NCBI RefSeq assembly: GCF_032878875.1
Contig: NZ_CP118157.1
Location: forward strand, 2,666,001-2,730,000
Length of the DNA stretch: 64,000 nt
Source of the DNA: Microbacterium sp. AB
GTDB taxonomy: Bacteria; Actinomycetota; Actinomycetes; Actinomycetales; Microbacteriaceae
Direction: 5' to 3'
Part shown: one piece after another, positions 10,278 through 21,251 of the stretch
Layout of the letters: each line of letters starts with the position of its first letter
How positions within the stretch are numbered: the first letter of the stretch is position 1
Notes under the pieces: generated by a model
Seen by the model: only the letters and a program-made list of their open reading frames with translations
Told to the model about the DNA's origin: nothing
The model's database searches: none
Translations under genes and position numbers: made by a program

Positions 10278-11585
10278 ATGACACAGCCCATCCCGACCCG
10301 CCGGATGTGGTGGATCGCCCTCATCGCGGGCATGGCCTCGTACATCGACGCCGCCGCGATGACGTCCAGCGGCACGGCGCTCGTGCTGCTGAAGGACACG
10401 CTCGCGCTCACGCCCGAGACGATCGGGGTGCTGTCCTCCGCGCTCACGTTCTCGGTGGCGCTCGGCGCGCTGGTCGGCGGACGGCTGGGGGACCTCCTCG
10501 GGCGGAAGACGGTCTTCCTCGCGACGATGGTGATGATCGCGCTCGGCGCGGTCCTCCTCGTCTTCGTCGAGGTGTTCCCGGGGCTCCTCGCAGGCATGAT
10601 CCTCGTCGGGCTGGGGGCCGGAGCCGACCTGCCGGTGTCGCTCGCAACGATCGCCGAGATGGCGAGGGCCGGCTTGCGCGGAAGCATGATCGGCTTCAGC
10701 CATCTGCTCTGGAAGATCGGCAGCATGGTCGTGCTGGGCCTCGCGACGATCGTCGGCGGCATGGGCCAGCTCGGCGCGCAGATCCTCTTCGGCCACATCC
10801 TCGTCATCACGGTCCTGACCCTCGTCGGGCGGCTCTCGGTGCCCGAGTCCGCGCGCTGGCGCGCGGAGCGTCTCGCGGAGCGGGCGGATGCCTCCAGCCG
10901 CTCCGACGCGGCCCTCGGCTGGTCGACCCTCAGGACGCTCCTCCAGCCGCCCTTCGTGACGTACTTCCTCGCGCTCGCGGTGTTCTACACGCTCATGAAC
11001 CTCGGCTCGAACACGGTCAGCCAGTACGGCGCGTACCTGTACACCGAGGTCGCGGACTCGACGGTCCAGGTGTACTCCACCGTGAAGCTCATCACGATGT
11101 TCCTCGGCGCGCTGCTCGTCCTCGTCTTCATGAAGGTCGTCGCGACCCGGTGGCGGATGGCCTGGTTCGTCGCCGGAGCCGTCTGCACGGTCGTCGCGAT
11201 GTGCGTTCCGCTCGCGTTCGGCCCGCAGGTCTGGACGCTCCACGTCATGATGTTCCTCTGGCTCGTCGGGACCGTGTTCGCGGGCGAGGGCATCATGAAG
11301 ATCTGGACGCAGGAGTCCTTCCCGACGCTGCTGCGCTCCTCGGCGCAGGGGGCGATCATCGCGATCGCGCGCTTCGGATCCGCCGCGCTCGCTCTCGTCA
11401 CGCCGATCGTCCTCGCGAACGGCCCCCGCGCGCTGTTCGCCCTGCTCGCCGGCGCCTGCCTCGTCGCGGTGGTGCTCGCGTTCGCGGTGTTCAGCCGCCA
11501 GCGCACGACCGTCATCGACGAGGAGGCGGCGGACGACGAGGCCCCCTTCGTCCCGTCGTCCGACGAGGCGAGGGCGCGCGGATGA
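10278..11585 (+). CDS. MFS transporter, probably sugar acid or pectin-derived substrate
   Basis: Major facilitator of 435 aa with about 12 membrane segments. The loop between segments 2 and 3 has the family signature GGRLGDLLGRKTVF; segment 1 has GMASYIDAAAMTSSG and segment 4 GLGAGADLPVSLATIAEMA, with the acidic residue seen in metabolite:proton symporters. ATG at 10278 has AGAGAGG at a good distance; a GTG at 10251 would add nine unconserved residues. The stop overlaps the ATG of the GH106-like glycosidase, so the two are cotranscribed. It is most likely the importer for an aldarate or an oligosaccharide handled by the glycosidase. The substrate is inferred only from context. Confidence 0.85.
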   Translation: MTQPIPTRRMWWIALIAGMASYIDAAAMTSSGTALVLLKDTLALTPETIGVLSSALTFSVALGALVGGRLGDLLGRKTVFLATMVMIALGAVLLVFVEVFPGLLAGMILVGLGAGADLPVSLATIAEMARAGLRGSMIGFSHLLWKIGSMVVLGLATIVGGMGQLGAQILFGHILVITVLTLVGRLSVPESARWRAERLAERADASSRSDAALGWSTLRTLLQPPFVTYFLALAVFYTLMNLGSNTVSQYGAYLYTEVADSTVQVYSTVKLITMFLGALLVLVFMKVVATRWRMAWFVAGAVCTVVAMCVPLAFGPQVWTLHVMMFLWLVGTVFAGEGIMKIWTQESFPTLLRSSAQGAIIAIARFGSAALALVTPIVLANGPRALFALLAGACLVAVVLAFAVFSRQRTTVIDEEAADDEAPFVPSSDEARARG

Positions 11586-14068
11586 CCGGCGTCGCGGCCG
11601 ACATCGTGCGCGCCGTGCGGGAGCCCGCCCCGCACGCCGCACCGCTCATGCGGTGGTGGTGGTTCTCGTCCCACGTGTCGGAGGCGGCGATCGACGCCGA
11701 TCTCGACGCGATGCGCGACGCGGGCATCGGCGGCGTGGAGGTCGCCTTCGTGTACCCGGTCGCGGACGGCGGCCCGGGCTTCGGATCGCGCGAGCTCCTC
11801 GCGCTCGTCGCGTACGCGGCGCGCGGCGCCGAGCGGCGCGGCCTGCGCTTCGACCTCACGCTCGGCGCGGGCTGGCCGTTCGGCGGTCCGCACGTCGACG
11901 CCGCCACGGCCGCGCGCGGTCTGCACTGGGAGCGGATCGAGCTCGCCCCGGGCGTCACCGGGATCGCCTACCGGCCCCCGTTCGACGGCGACGTCGTCGT
12001 GAGCGCATACGTCGGAGCGGGGTCCCTGCAGGAGACGCCCGCGTCGTGGGAGCCCGCGGAGGTCGGCGACCGCATCCGCGTGCCGGCGTTCGGCGACGGG
12101 CCCCGCGTCCTGCTCATCGCGGTGTCGCGCCTCACGGGCCAGAACGTCAAGCGCGCACCCCGCGGCGGCGAGGGACTCGTCCTCGACCACTACTCGGCCG
12201 TCGCCGCGCGGGCGCACCTCGACGCCGTCGCGGCTCCCCTGCTGGAGGCGGCCGGCGCCGCCCGCGTGCACGCGGGCTTCTGCGACAGCTTCGAGGTGTA
12301 CGACGCCGACTGGACTCCCGATCTGCCGGAGGAGTTCCGCGCGCGACGCGGTTATGACGTCCTGCCCTCCCTCTGGATGCTCCGCGTCGACGCGCCGGGC
12401 GGCTCGCGCATCCGCGCCGATCTCATGACGACGCTCTCCGAGCTGTTCGAGGAGCGCTTCCTCGCGGTCTTCGCCGAGTGGGCGCACGCGCACGGCATCC
12501 TCTTCCGCGCGCAGTGCTACGGCGAGCCGCCCATGCTCACGAGCAGCTTCCGCCACGTCGACCTCTTCGAGGGCGAGGGATGGGGATGGCGCCGCTGGAC
12601 GAAGAACTCCTGGGCCGTCTCCGCGGCGAGCGCCTACGGCAGGACGATCGTGTCGTCGGAGACGTGGACGTGGGTCCGCTCCCCGTCGTTCCGCGCCGGC
12701 CCCCTCGACCTCCTCGGCGAGGCCTACGAGCACCTCCTCGGCGGCGTCAACCTCCTCTTCGGGCACGGATGGCCCGTGGGCGCCGCGCTCGGCGCCGGCG
12801 AGCCCGTCTTCTACGCCTCGGGCGCGCTCGACGCGCGCAATCCCTGGTGGTCCGTCGCGCGCGAGCTCTTCGACGGGATCGCGCGCGCGAGCGCCGTGCT
12901 CCAGCTCGGCCGCAGGATCGCCCAGGTGGGCGTCTATCACCCCGTCGCGGAGCTGCGCGCCCGCGCGGAGGGCGAGCGCCCGTTCGACCTGTGGCGGCAG
13001 ACGAGACGCTTCGTCGACGACGCGTTCGTCTCGGCCGTGCGCACCTCCGGGCTGGATCACGACCTCGTCGACGACGCGTCGCTCGCAGCGGGCGGGACCG
13101 AGCGGTTCGAGGTCGTCCTCGTCCCCGCCGGCTGCACGCCGACCCCACGGGCGGACGCGCTGCTCACGGCGTCGGGCGTCCGGGTCGTGCGGCTGACCGA
13201 GCCGGCGGGCGAGGCGCGCGACGCGGAGATCCGCGCGGCGCTGGCGCCCGTCGTCCCTCCCCTCGCGACGAGCCGCCCGGAGACCGTGGGGGTCACGACG
13301 CGGCAGCTCGACGACGCACGCGTCTCACTCATCGTGAACACCGCGGCGACGGCCGAGGAGGTCGTCCTCGAGGCCACCGGACGCGCGCTCACCGTGTGGG
13401 ACGCCGTCTCGGGCAGGGTGCGCGCGGTCTCGGCGGACGGGCCGGCGATCGTCCGGCTCGGCTCGTACGACGGCGTGCTCGTGGCGCAGGCGGACGCGGT
13501 GCTCGAGATGGGCACGGACGCCCGCGCCGTCGCCCCCGGCCCGCGCCCCGCGCTCGACGTGTCCGGCTGGTCGGTCGTCTCCCCGGGGGGACGGCGCTCG
13601 GTCGCCCTTCCGCACGTGTGGGAGGACGACCCCGCCGTCGCCCCCGAGACGGAGCGCCTCGTGTACGAGACGGACGTCACGCTCGACCGCGCGGGCGACG
13701 TGGTCGTCGACTTCGGCGAGGGGATCATCGCCCCGCGCGCGGGGCGCGCGAGCTCGTTCGCCGTTCCCGCGGATCCGCCGGTCGCGGTCGTCGCGCACGT
13801 CGACGTGGACGGGACGCCGGTCGGCGACGTCTGGCGCCCCCCGTTCTCGATCGGGCTCGGCCGGCTCACGGCGGGCCGTCACGTGCTGACGATCGCGGTG
13901 TCGTCGCTCGGCGTCCGCGCCGCCGCGGCCGCCGCCGTCGACGGCTCCGACGCCGCGGCGATCGCGGCGGACGGAGTGCGCTTCCGCGTGCAGGACGCCG
14001 AGCGCCGCGCGGTCGGCGTGCGCTCGGGCATCCTGCGTGCACCGTCGTTCCGCCTCTCGGAGCGCTGA
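11582..14068 (+). CDS. GH106-like glycoside hydrolase (alpha-L-rhamnosidase family)
   Basis: Protein of 828 aa whose first 400 residues match the GH106 style: PLMRWWWFSSHVSEAAIDAD, AGIGGVEVAFVYPVADGG, LGAGWPFGGPHV, DSFEVYDADWTPDLPEEFR followed by RRGYD, and an EGWGWRRWTKNSWA / SSETWTWV pair that would carry acidic active-site residues. The C-terminal part is beta-rich, consistent with a carbohydrate-binding-like sandwich. There is no signal peptide, so it acts inside the cell on an imported oligosaccharide. GH106 enzymes release L-rhamnose, often from rhamnogalacturonan. Coupled to the MFS gene by an ATGA overlap. Specificity is not provable from sequence; other cytoplasmic glycosidases of this divergent group are possible. 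Confidence 0.75.
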   Translation: MTGVAADIVRAVREPAPHAAPLMRWWWFSSHVSEAAIDADLDAMRDAGIGGVEVAFVYPVADGGPGFGSRELLALVAYAARGAERRGLRFDLTLGAGWPFGGPHVDAATAARGLHWERIELAPGVTGIAYRPPFDGDVVVSAYVGAGSLQETPASWEPAEVGDRIRVPAFGDGPRVLLIAVSRLTGQNVKRAPRGGEGLVLDHYSAVAARAHLDAVAAPLLEAAGAARVHAGFCDSFEVYDADWTPDLPEEFRARRGYDVLPSLWMLRVDAPGGSRIRADLMTTLSELFEERFLAVFAEWAHAHGILFRAQCYGEPPMLTSSFRHVDLFEGEGWGWRRWTKNSWAVSAASAYGRTIVSSETWTWVRSPSFRAGPLDLLGEAYEHLLGGVNLLFGHGWPVGAALGAGEPVFYASGALDARNPWWSVARELFDGIARASAVLQLGRRIAQVGVYHPVAELRARAEGERPFDLWRQTRRFVDDAFVSAVRTSGLDHDLVDDASLAAGGTERFEVVLVPAGCTPTPRADALLTASGVRVVRLTEPAGEARDAEIRAALAPVVPPLATSRPETVGVTTRQLDDARVSLIVNTAATAEEVVLEATGRALTVWDAVSGRVRAVSADGPAIVRLGSYDGVLVAQADAVLEMGTDARAVAPGPRPALDVSGWSVVSPGGRRSVALPHVWEDDPAVAPETERLVYETDVTLDRAGDVVVDFGEGIIAPRAGRASSFAVPADPPVAVVAHVDVDGTPVGDVWRPPFSIGLGRLTAGRHVLTIAVSSLGVRAAAAAAVDGSDAAAIAADGVRFRVQDAERRAVGVRSGILRAPSFRLSER

Positions 14069-14107
14069 GAGGCAGCGGGGCGCGCCGGATGGCGCGATGA
14101 TGAACGG

Positions 14108-14782
14108 ATGAGCACCACGCGCGCGGAGGAGATCGCCCGGGTCCTGGCCGACCGCATCGTCGAGGGGATCGTCGCACCGGGCGATCGGCTGCCGAGCGAG
14201 GCGAAGCTCGTGGCCGAGTTCGGCGCGAGCCGCACGGTCGTCCGCGAGGCCCTGCACCGCCTGCAGTCGCGCGGCCTCGTGCGTACGCGTGTCGGGTCGG
14301 GCAGCTACGCGCTCACGCCGCCGGTCCCGGCCGCGGGCGACGACTGGCTCGCCGCGCGCTCGGAGTCCGAGCGCGCGGAGCTGCACGCGTTCCGCATCGC
14401 GATCGAGTCGGAGGCCGCCGCCCTCGCCGCCCGGTCGCCGTCTCCCGAGGAGATCGCGGCGGTCGACGACGCTCTCGCGGCACTCGCGCATGCCCGTCTG
14501 CCCGTCGAGACCGTGGAGGCGGATTTCGCGTTCCACCGCGCGATCGCGGTGGCGTCCGGCAACCGCTACCTCCTCGCCGCGCTCGACCGGATGGGCGCCC
14601 GCTCCATCATCCTGCCCCGCGCACGGATCTCGGACCAGGAGCGCGACGCCGCCGAGGCCGCCGCGGTGCTGGCCGAGCACCGCGCCGTGGCCGTGGCCGT
14701 CCGCCTCGCCGACCCGCTCGCGGCGGCCGCGGCGATGCGCGCGCACCTCACGGCGTCGACGGCCCGTCGCGCGGCGCGCTGA
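14108..14782 (+). CDS. GntR-family (FadR subfamily) transcriptional regulator
   Basis: Regulator of 224 aa. N-terminal winged helix, residues 5-70: GDRLPSEAKLVAEFGASRTV followed by VREALHRLQSRGLVRTRVGSG, the GntR signature. The remainder is an all-helical FCD ligand-binding domain with metal-ligand-type residues in HAFRIAIE, ADFAFHRAIAVASGN and LAEHRAVAVAVRL. FadR-type regulators of this form commonly sense sugar acids, and this gene lies 39 bases after the glycosidase gene on the same strand, so it is a good candidate to control the aldarate genes. The sequence does not identify its operator with certainty; the repeated TTGGAC promoter element is one candidate site. Confidence 0.9.
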   Translation: MSTTRAEEIARVLADRIVEGIVAPGDRLPSEAKLVAEFGASRTVVREALHRLQSRGLVRTRVGSGSYALTPPVPAAGDDWLAARSESERAELHAFRIAIESEAAALAARSPSPEEIAAVDDALAALAHARLPVETVEADFAFHRAIAVASGNRYLLAALDRMGARSIILPRARISDQERDAAEAAAVLAEHRAVAVAVRLADPLAAAAAMRAHLTASTARRAAR

Positions 14783-14830
14783 CCGCCCGGTCTCGAGCAC
14801 GGCCAGCGCCCCGGGGTCCGCGACCGCCGC

Positions 14831-15775
14831 CTACAGCTTGCGCAGCAGGATGCTCGCGACGGTGTGATCGGCGCCCTTGTTGAGGACGAGGTTGGCCCGG
14901 TGCCGTGTCGGCGCGACGTTCTCGACGAGGTTCGGCAGGTTGATGTCGTTCCAGATCCCGCGCGCGGTGCTGATGGCCTCGTCGTCGCTCAGGTGCTGGA
15001 ACACGTTGAAGTACGACGACGGGTTCGCGAACGCCCCCTCGCGCAGCGCCAGGAAGCGGTTGACGAACCACTGCTCGATGTGGTCGGCGTCGGCGTCGAC
15101 GTAGACCGAGAAGTCGAACAGGTCGCTCACGGCGACGTCGTTCGGGGTCGGCGGCGGCTGCAGCACGTTGAGGCCCTCGATGATGAGCACGTCCGGCCGC
15201 CGCACGACGACCTGGGCGTCGGGCATGATGTCGTACTTCATGTGCGAGTAGAACGGCGCGCGCACCTCGTCGGCGCCGCTCTTGACCCTCGTGACGAAGT
15301 CGACGAGGGAACGCCGGTCGTACGACTCGGGGAATCCCTTGCGGTCCATGATGCCGCGGCGCTCGAGCTCGGCGTTGGGCAGGAGGAACCCGTCGGTCGT
15401 GACGAGCTCCACGCGCGGGGTGTCGGGCCAGCGGCTGATGAGCTCGCGCAGGAGGCGGGCGACCGTCGACTTGCCGACGGCGACCGATCCGGCGACGCCG
15501 ATCACGAAGGGCGTCGTCGGGTCGTCCTCCTGCAGGAGGCCGGCGATGTCGGCGCCGATGCGGCGCACGCCGCTCGCCCAGATGCTGAGGGCGCGGCTGA
15601 GCGGGAGGTACACGTCGCGCACCTCGGCGATGTCGAGCCGGTCGCCCAGGCCCCGCAGCTGCACGACCTCGGTCTCGGTGAGCGGCTGGGCCATGCCCGC
15701 CGCCGTCCGGGCCCAGTCGGCACGCAGCACCTCGCGATAGAGCGAGAGCGACGCGGATGCGGGTGTCGTGGCCAT
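14831..15775 (-). CDS. coaA: Type I pantothenate kinase
   Basis: Phosphorylates pantothenate with ATP, the first and rate-setting step of coenzyme A synthesis. 314 aa, the normal length. P-loop GVAGSVAVGKSTVARLL around residues 95-111, TTDGFLLPNAELE, RKGFPESYD, FYSHMKYDIM and the conserved IIEGLNVLQ and NRFLALREGAF. The ATG at 15775 is preferred to the ATG at 15784 because the latter is part of a TACCAT -10 box standing 7 bases before 15775, a typical leaderless arrangement. It is convergent with the GntR gene. In related actinobacteria coaA lies next to glmS; here a catabolic region separates them. Confidence 0.96.
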   Translation of the reverse strand: MATTPASASLSLYREVLRADWARTAAGMAQPLTETEVVQLRGLGDRLDIAEVRDVYLPLSRALSIWASGVRRIGADIAGLLQEDDPTTPFVIGVAGSVAVGKSTVARLLRELISRWPDTPRVELVTTDGFLLPNAELERRGIMDRKGFPESYDRRSLVDFVTRVKSGADEVRAPFYSHMKYDIMPDAQVVVRRPDVLIIEGLNVLQPPPTPNDVAVSDLFDFSVYVDADADHIEQWFVNRFLALREGAFANPSSYFNVFQHLSDDEAISTARGIWNDINLPNLVENVAPTRHRANLVLNKGADHTVASILLRKL

Positions 15776-15782
15776 CCGCAAC

Positions 15783-15788
15783 ATGGTA
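15783..15788 (-). promoter_or_regulatory. -10 box of coaA, leaderless type
   Basis: TACCAT on the minus strand followed by 7 bases and the ATG at 15775. The spacing places transcription start at the start codon. This decides between two possible coaA starts. Confidence 0.5.
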
Positions 15789-15817
15789 CCGGCGCGAGGC
15801 CGCCGGCCCGGACGCGC

Positions 15818-16389
15818 TCACGGCACGACGTTGAGGTGCCGCAGGCGCCCCGAGCCGTCTCCTGCGACGTCGAGCACGGTCAGGCTCGGGGCGGCCACGG
15901 GCTCGATCCGGCTCGGCTCGAGCCCGACGCACGCGGCCAGCACGGCGCGGATGGTGCCGCCGTGGGTCGCGACGAGGACGGGCCCCGGCAGGCGTGCGGC
16001 GGCGCCGACCGCGCGGGCGACCCGCGCGCGGATGGCCCGCGCGGGCTCCGCTCCGGGCGGGACGATCTCGCCCGCACGCCATCGTGCGTAGTCGGCGCCG
16101 ATCGCGTCGGGCGTCAGCCCCTCCCACTCCCCCAGGCCGTGCTCGATCCAGGCCGCGTCGACGACCGGGTCCGGAGGCGCGGCCAGCGGGGCGCACAGCA
16201 GGCGCGCGGTCGTCCGCGTCCGCAGCAGCGGCGAGACGACGACCGATCGCGGCCGCCATCGAGCGACGATCGGCGAGAGGGCCCGGACGTCCTGCCTGCC
16301 GCGATCGCAGAGGTCGACGTCGGCGTGACCTTGCAGGCGACGCGCGAGGGTCCACTCCGTCGCCCCGTGGCGCACGAGCAGCAGCGTCG

Positions 16390-16393
<4 letters not shown>
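15818..16393 (-). CDS. Histidine phosphatase family protein (phosphoglycerate-mutase superfamily)
   Basis: Phosphatase of 191 aa with the catalytic LVRHGATEW motif at residues 6-14 (His9 is phosphorylated), SPLLRTRTTARLL, an EHGLGEWEG acid-base segment and VATHGGTIRAVL, which carries the second catalytic histidine. GTG start overlapping the stop of the ATPase gene (GTGA), so it is the last gene of the RpiR-controlled ABC operon. Sister families act on small phosphate esters such as cobalamin intermediates, sugar phosphates or phosphoglycerates. Its tight coupling to an importer suggests that it dephosphorylates the imported compound; this is inference. Confidence 0.88.
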
Positions 16394-17450
<1,057 letters not shown>

Positions 17451-17454
<4 letters not shown>

Positions 17455-19202
17455 GCCGGTCTCCGATCCTGCCCCCGCCGGGCGTCGCGGCCGTCGCCCA
17501 GCGTGCGGGCGACGAGGGTGGCCGTCACCGAGACGACGGCGATGATGAGGGTGATGGCGTTGGCCTGCTGCGCGAAGCCCTCCGACGCGTACCGGAACGT
17601 CATCATCGACAGCAGCGGGGTCGCGGGGGTCACGAGGAGGACGACGACCGAGAGGTCGCGCACCATCGTGACGAAGACGAGGAGCCCGCCGTTGACGAGA
17701 CCGCGGGAGACGAGCGGCAGCGTGACCCGCCCGAACCGCCGCATCCCCGACGCGCCGGTCAGCACGGCCGCCTCGTCGAGCTCGCCGGAGACCTGCCCGA
17801 TGGCGGCCTTCGACGTCTGGAACGCGAAGGGCAGGCTCGCGGCGACCCCCGCGAGGACGATGATCCAGAACGTGCCGTAGAGGGAGCCGAACGGTCCGAC
17901 GGGAGCGCCGAACAGCGCGATGAACGCCGCCCCCAGAGCGACGCCGGGGATGAGGAACGGCACGTACGACAGCAGCCCGATCGCGCCGCCGACGAGTCGC
18001 GCCCGCGGCAGGCTCCGCACGACCTGCGCGGCGAGCGTGCCGATGACCACCGCGCCGAGCGCCACCGTGACGCCGAGGGCGAGCGTCCCGCCCAGTGCCT
18101 GCATGACCGCGGGGTCGCGCAGCACGCCGCGCATGCCGTGCGAGATGCCGGGGTCGGACTCGCCGGTCCAGTAGTGCAGCGTGAGCCCTCCGTCGAGGCG
18201 GTTCGTACGCTGCAGCACCGTGCTGACGGCCAGCACGATGCCGGGCACGATCGCCGTGGCCGCGACGACGATCCACGCGAGGCCGCCGAGCGGCCAGCGC
18301 CATCCCCCCGTCGTCGTCATGCGCGCCCGCGTCGCCTTGCCGGTGATCGTGGAGTACGAGCGTCCGGCCGTCATGCGTCCGCCGGCGAGCAGGATGAGAC
18401 CCGCGATGACGACGAGGACGATGGAGAGCACGGAGCCGCGCGCCGCGTCTCCCGTCGAGATGGCCCCGTAGAGCCGCGTGCTGAGCGTGTGGAAACGGAC
18501 CGGCAGGCCGAGGAGGGCGGGCACGGCGAAGTTGGAGACGCCCTCGGCGAACGCGAGGAGGAATCCCGAGAGCACAGCAGGCGTCACGACGGGGATGACG
18601 ACCCGGCCGGCCACGCGGAGGCGGGACGCCCCCGTGAGCTCGGCCGCCGCGACCAGGTCGCCGCCGACGTTCGCGAGCGCGGCCGCCACGAGCACGAAGC
18701 TCAGGGAGTAGTAGTGCGCGACGAGCGTGAGCACGACGGGCACCGGCCCCCAGGCGAGCACGTCGGGCACGGGCACGCCGAGGGAGACGAGCAGGCCGGG
18801 GCTGCCGCCGATGAGATCGTTGCGGAACACGCTCTCCCAGGCGAGCGCGATCGCGAAGCTCGGCAGCGCGAACGGGATCGCCGCGAGCACGCCGATCGCG
18901 CGCCGCCCGGGGACGTCGCTCATGACGACCACCCATGCGAGGAAGGCTCCGACGAGCGTGGAGAGCACGCCCGTGCCGATCCCCACCAGCAGCGAGCCCG
19001 CGAGCGGCTGCCACAGCAGCGCGGACGACATCGGGCTGGCGAGGACGTCGCCCCAGGCGCCGTCCGCGTCCTCGCCGATCGTGGCTCCCACGAGCGCGGC
19101 CAGCGGGGCGGCCACGAGGACGACGAGGATCGCGAGGACGACGACGGCGAGCCATGCCGCGGGCCGCCTCGCCGCCGCGGAGGTGCGCGCGAGGAGCGTC
19201 AT
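17451..19202 (-). CDS. ABC transporter permease, fused two-domain (FbpB/AfuB type)
   Basis: Membrane protein of 583 aa made of two homologous halves, each with about six segments and an EAA loop: VAAAELTGASRLRVAGRVVI in the first and ELDEAAVLTGASGMRRFGRV in the second. The N-terminus is RRPAAWLAVVVLAILVVLVA, the first membrane segment. The halves would form the whole channel with no partner permease. Start ATG at 19202 overlaps the binding-protein stop (ATGA). It works with the ATPase downstream and the lipoprotein upstream. Confidence 0.92.
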
Positions 19203-20368
19203 TGGATGGTGAGGAGGAAGTCGGCGACGTCGTCGCGACGCTCCGCCGTGGCCTCGACGTCGATCTGCCACGCTCCCAGCTCGTCGAGGGCGATCGCCCC
19301 GGCGGGCGGGACGACGTCGGTGCGGGTCGGGTAGTCGCCCGCGACGTAGAACGGCTCGTACGCGATGCCGCCCGTCTCCGTCTCGTCGCCCATCATGTAG
19401 TCGATCAGCAGGCGGGCCGCGGCCGGGTGCGCGGCGTTCGCCGTGACCCCGAGCAGGGCGGGGAAGACGATGCCGGGCGACGGGACGACGCCCGATGCGA
19501 CCTGGAGCGCCCATCCCTCGTCCGCGTTGTCCCGCCGGTCGGAGGAGGAGCTGAACCCGACGGGCGGGTCGGACTGGCCCGTCGCGCCGACCGCGGCGTT
19601 CACGGTGTCGGTGTCGTCGACGAGCACGGCGTCGTTCGCGTAGAGGTCCTTGAGGAACTGGAGGCCCGCGTCGGCCACCCCCTCGTCGAGGACGACCGGG
19701 GCCCCGGCGTGCTCCTCGTAGGCCGCGGACATCTCGTCGGCGCGCAGCGAGAGCTCGGTCGCGAGATCGAGATAGTCGCCGCGCGCGTTCGGGTCGACGA
19801 GGACCACCTTCCCGCTCCACTCCGGCTCCGTGAGCTCCCACAGGTTCGACACGGGAGGACCGTCGGGATGCGCCTCCTCGTTGTACATGAGCACCTTGGT
19901 GGAGAGGCGGTTCGCGACGAGCGGCGTGCGGTGCTCCTCCGGCAGCGCGTCCGCGACGCGCTCGGGCACGTACGGCAGCAGCACCCCGTCGGCGAGCAGC
20001 TCCGAGACGACGACGGGCGCGTCGGAGACGTAGGCGACGTCCGCGGTCGCGCTGACGGCGGCGTGCTCGGCCGCGAGACGCGTGATGAGCTCGCTCGAGG
20101 AGATGTCGCTCGCGACCACGTCGATGCCGGGGTACTCCGCCTCGAACGACTCCTCGATCGAGGCGATGCGGCTCGTGAAGGCGTAGACGACCACCTCGCC
20201 CTCGGCCTCGGCGCGCTCGACGAGCTCGTCGTGGCCGAGCGCGTCCCAGTCGGTCGCGTCGTCTCCCGCGCCCGTCGTCGAGGGCTCGGAGGAGCAGGCG
20301 GCGAGGCCGAGCGCGAGCGGGAGGAGCGCGGCGAGCGCGCGGCGCCCGGTTCTGCGGGGAGTGTGCAT
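19199..20368 (-). CDS. ABC transporter solute-binding lipoprotein (FbpA/AfuA type)
   Basis: Binding protein of 389 aa. A signal peptide ends LALGLAACSS with the lipobox cysteine near residue 25. Core motifs of the family-1 ferric-type binding fold: GEVVVYAFTSRIASIEESFE, VVASDISSSELITRLAAE, VLMYNEEAHP and PSPGIVFPALLGVTANAAHP. The paired tyrosines that bind Fe(III) in FbpA are not obvious at the usual place, which argues against iron. ATG at 20368 has GGAAAG upstream; a longer in-frame ORF upstream lacks a signal-like start. It follows the RpiR gene by 46 bases on the same strand. Confidence 0.88.
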   Translation of the reverse strand: MHTPRRTGRRALAALLPLALGLAACSSEPSTTGAGDDATDWDALGHDELVERAEAEGEVVVYAFTSRIASIEESFEAEYPGIDVVASDISSSELITRLAAEHAAVSATADVAYVSDAPVVVSELLADGVLLPYVPERVADALPEEHRTPLVANRLSTKVLMYNEEAHPDGPPVSNLWELTEPEWSGKVVLVDPNARGDYLDLATELSLRADEMSAAYEEHAGAPVVLDEGVADAGLQFLKDLYANDAVLVDDTDTVNAAVGATGQSDPPVGFSSSSDRRDNADEGWALQVASGVVPSPGIVFPALLGVTANAAHPAAARLLIDYMMGDETETGGIAYEPFYVAGDYPTRTDVVPPAGAIALDELGAWQIDVEATAERRDDVADFLLTIQ

Positions 20369-20414
20369 CGTGGTCTTTCCTGTTCGGGGAGGGAGCGGAC
20401 GGGGCGGAGGGGTC

Positions 20415-21245
20415 TCAGCGGTCGAAGCGCTCGAGGATCGCCCCGAGGCCGTCCAGCGAGGAGATCGCCCGGTCGGGCGACCGACGCGCGATCGTGAGGA
20501 CGAGCGCATTGGCGATCGCCATGGGCACGGTGAGCGACAGATAGTCGTCGGCCGCGCCGCGCGGGGCGGCGAGGATCGCGTCGGGCGGGGGCGAGAGGGA
20601 GAGGAGGGTGTCGGTGACGAGCGCCGTGAAGGCGCCGCGCTCGCCGGCGACGGCGAGGACCGTGCCGAGCGCGGCGGGGACCCTGCGGAAGGCGCACGCG
20701 AGGAGGACGTCCCCCGCCGCGACGGTGGAGAGGTGCTCGGCCAGATCGCGGTCGGAGCCGACCAGGGCGGTGCTGCGGATGCCCGATCGGCGGAGGCGGC
20801 GCGCGAGCAGCTCGACGAGCACGGTCGCGTTGCCGTGCCCGAAGAGGTGCACGTGGCCCGCGCCGGCGATGCGCGCCGCCAGATCGTCGAGCTCGCCCTG
20901 CGTGATGTGGAGCGGCAGCTGCGCCAGCGCCCCGATCTCGTCGTCGACGAGGCCGCCGAGCACGTCGTCGGGGTGCCGTTCGAGCCGGCCGCGCACCCGC
21001 TGCGACGGCCCGTCGCCGGCGAGGTAGTCCTGGCGGAGCGCGTCGCGCAGCTGCGGGTACCCTTCGAACCCGAGACGCTGCGCCATCCGCGTCGCCGCCG
21101 ACTGATGCAGGCCCAGCGGCTCGGTCAGGTCGGCCGCGTACCAGAACGCCGCCTCGGCGGGCCGCGACTGGAGCACCGCGACGAGTCTGCGATCCGTCGC
21201 GGTGAGCCTGTCCCCGCGGCTCCTGACCAGTTCCGTGATGAGCAC
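20415..21245 (-). CDS. MurR/RpiR-family transcriptional regulator
   Basis: Regulator of 276 aa. N-terminal HTH_6 domain: RLTATDRRLVAVLQSRPAEA, then LGLHQSAATRMAQRLGFEGY, followed by PQLRDALRQDY. The C-terminal SIS domain (residues 125-260) has AGHVHLFGHGNATVLVELLA and ALVGSDRDLAEHLSTVAAGD, the phosphosugar-binding type fold. Starts at GTG 21245, 6 bases after a TAGCGT box, so the mRNA is probably leaderless. First gene of the operon with the ABC importer and the phosphatase. A GCTTGC-N7-GCAAGC inverted repeat lies over its -35 region and is the likely autoregulatory operator. SIS domains usually bind sugar phosphates, which hints at the transported compound. Confidence 0.9.
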   Translation of the reverse strand: MLITELVRSRGDRLTATDRRLVAVLQSRPAEAAFWYAADLTEPLGLHQSAATRMAQRLGFEGYPQLRDALRQDYLAGDGPSQRVRGRLERHPDDVLGGLVDDEIGALAQLPLHITQGELDDLAARIAGAGHVHLFGHGNATVLVELLARRLRRSGIRSTALVGSDRDLAEHLSTVAAGDVLLACAFRRVPAALGTVLAVAGERGAFTALVTDTLLSLSPPPDAILAAPRGAADDYLSLTVPMAIANALVLTIARRSPDRAISSLDGLGAILERFDR

Positions 21246-21251
21246 GCCGCC

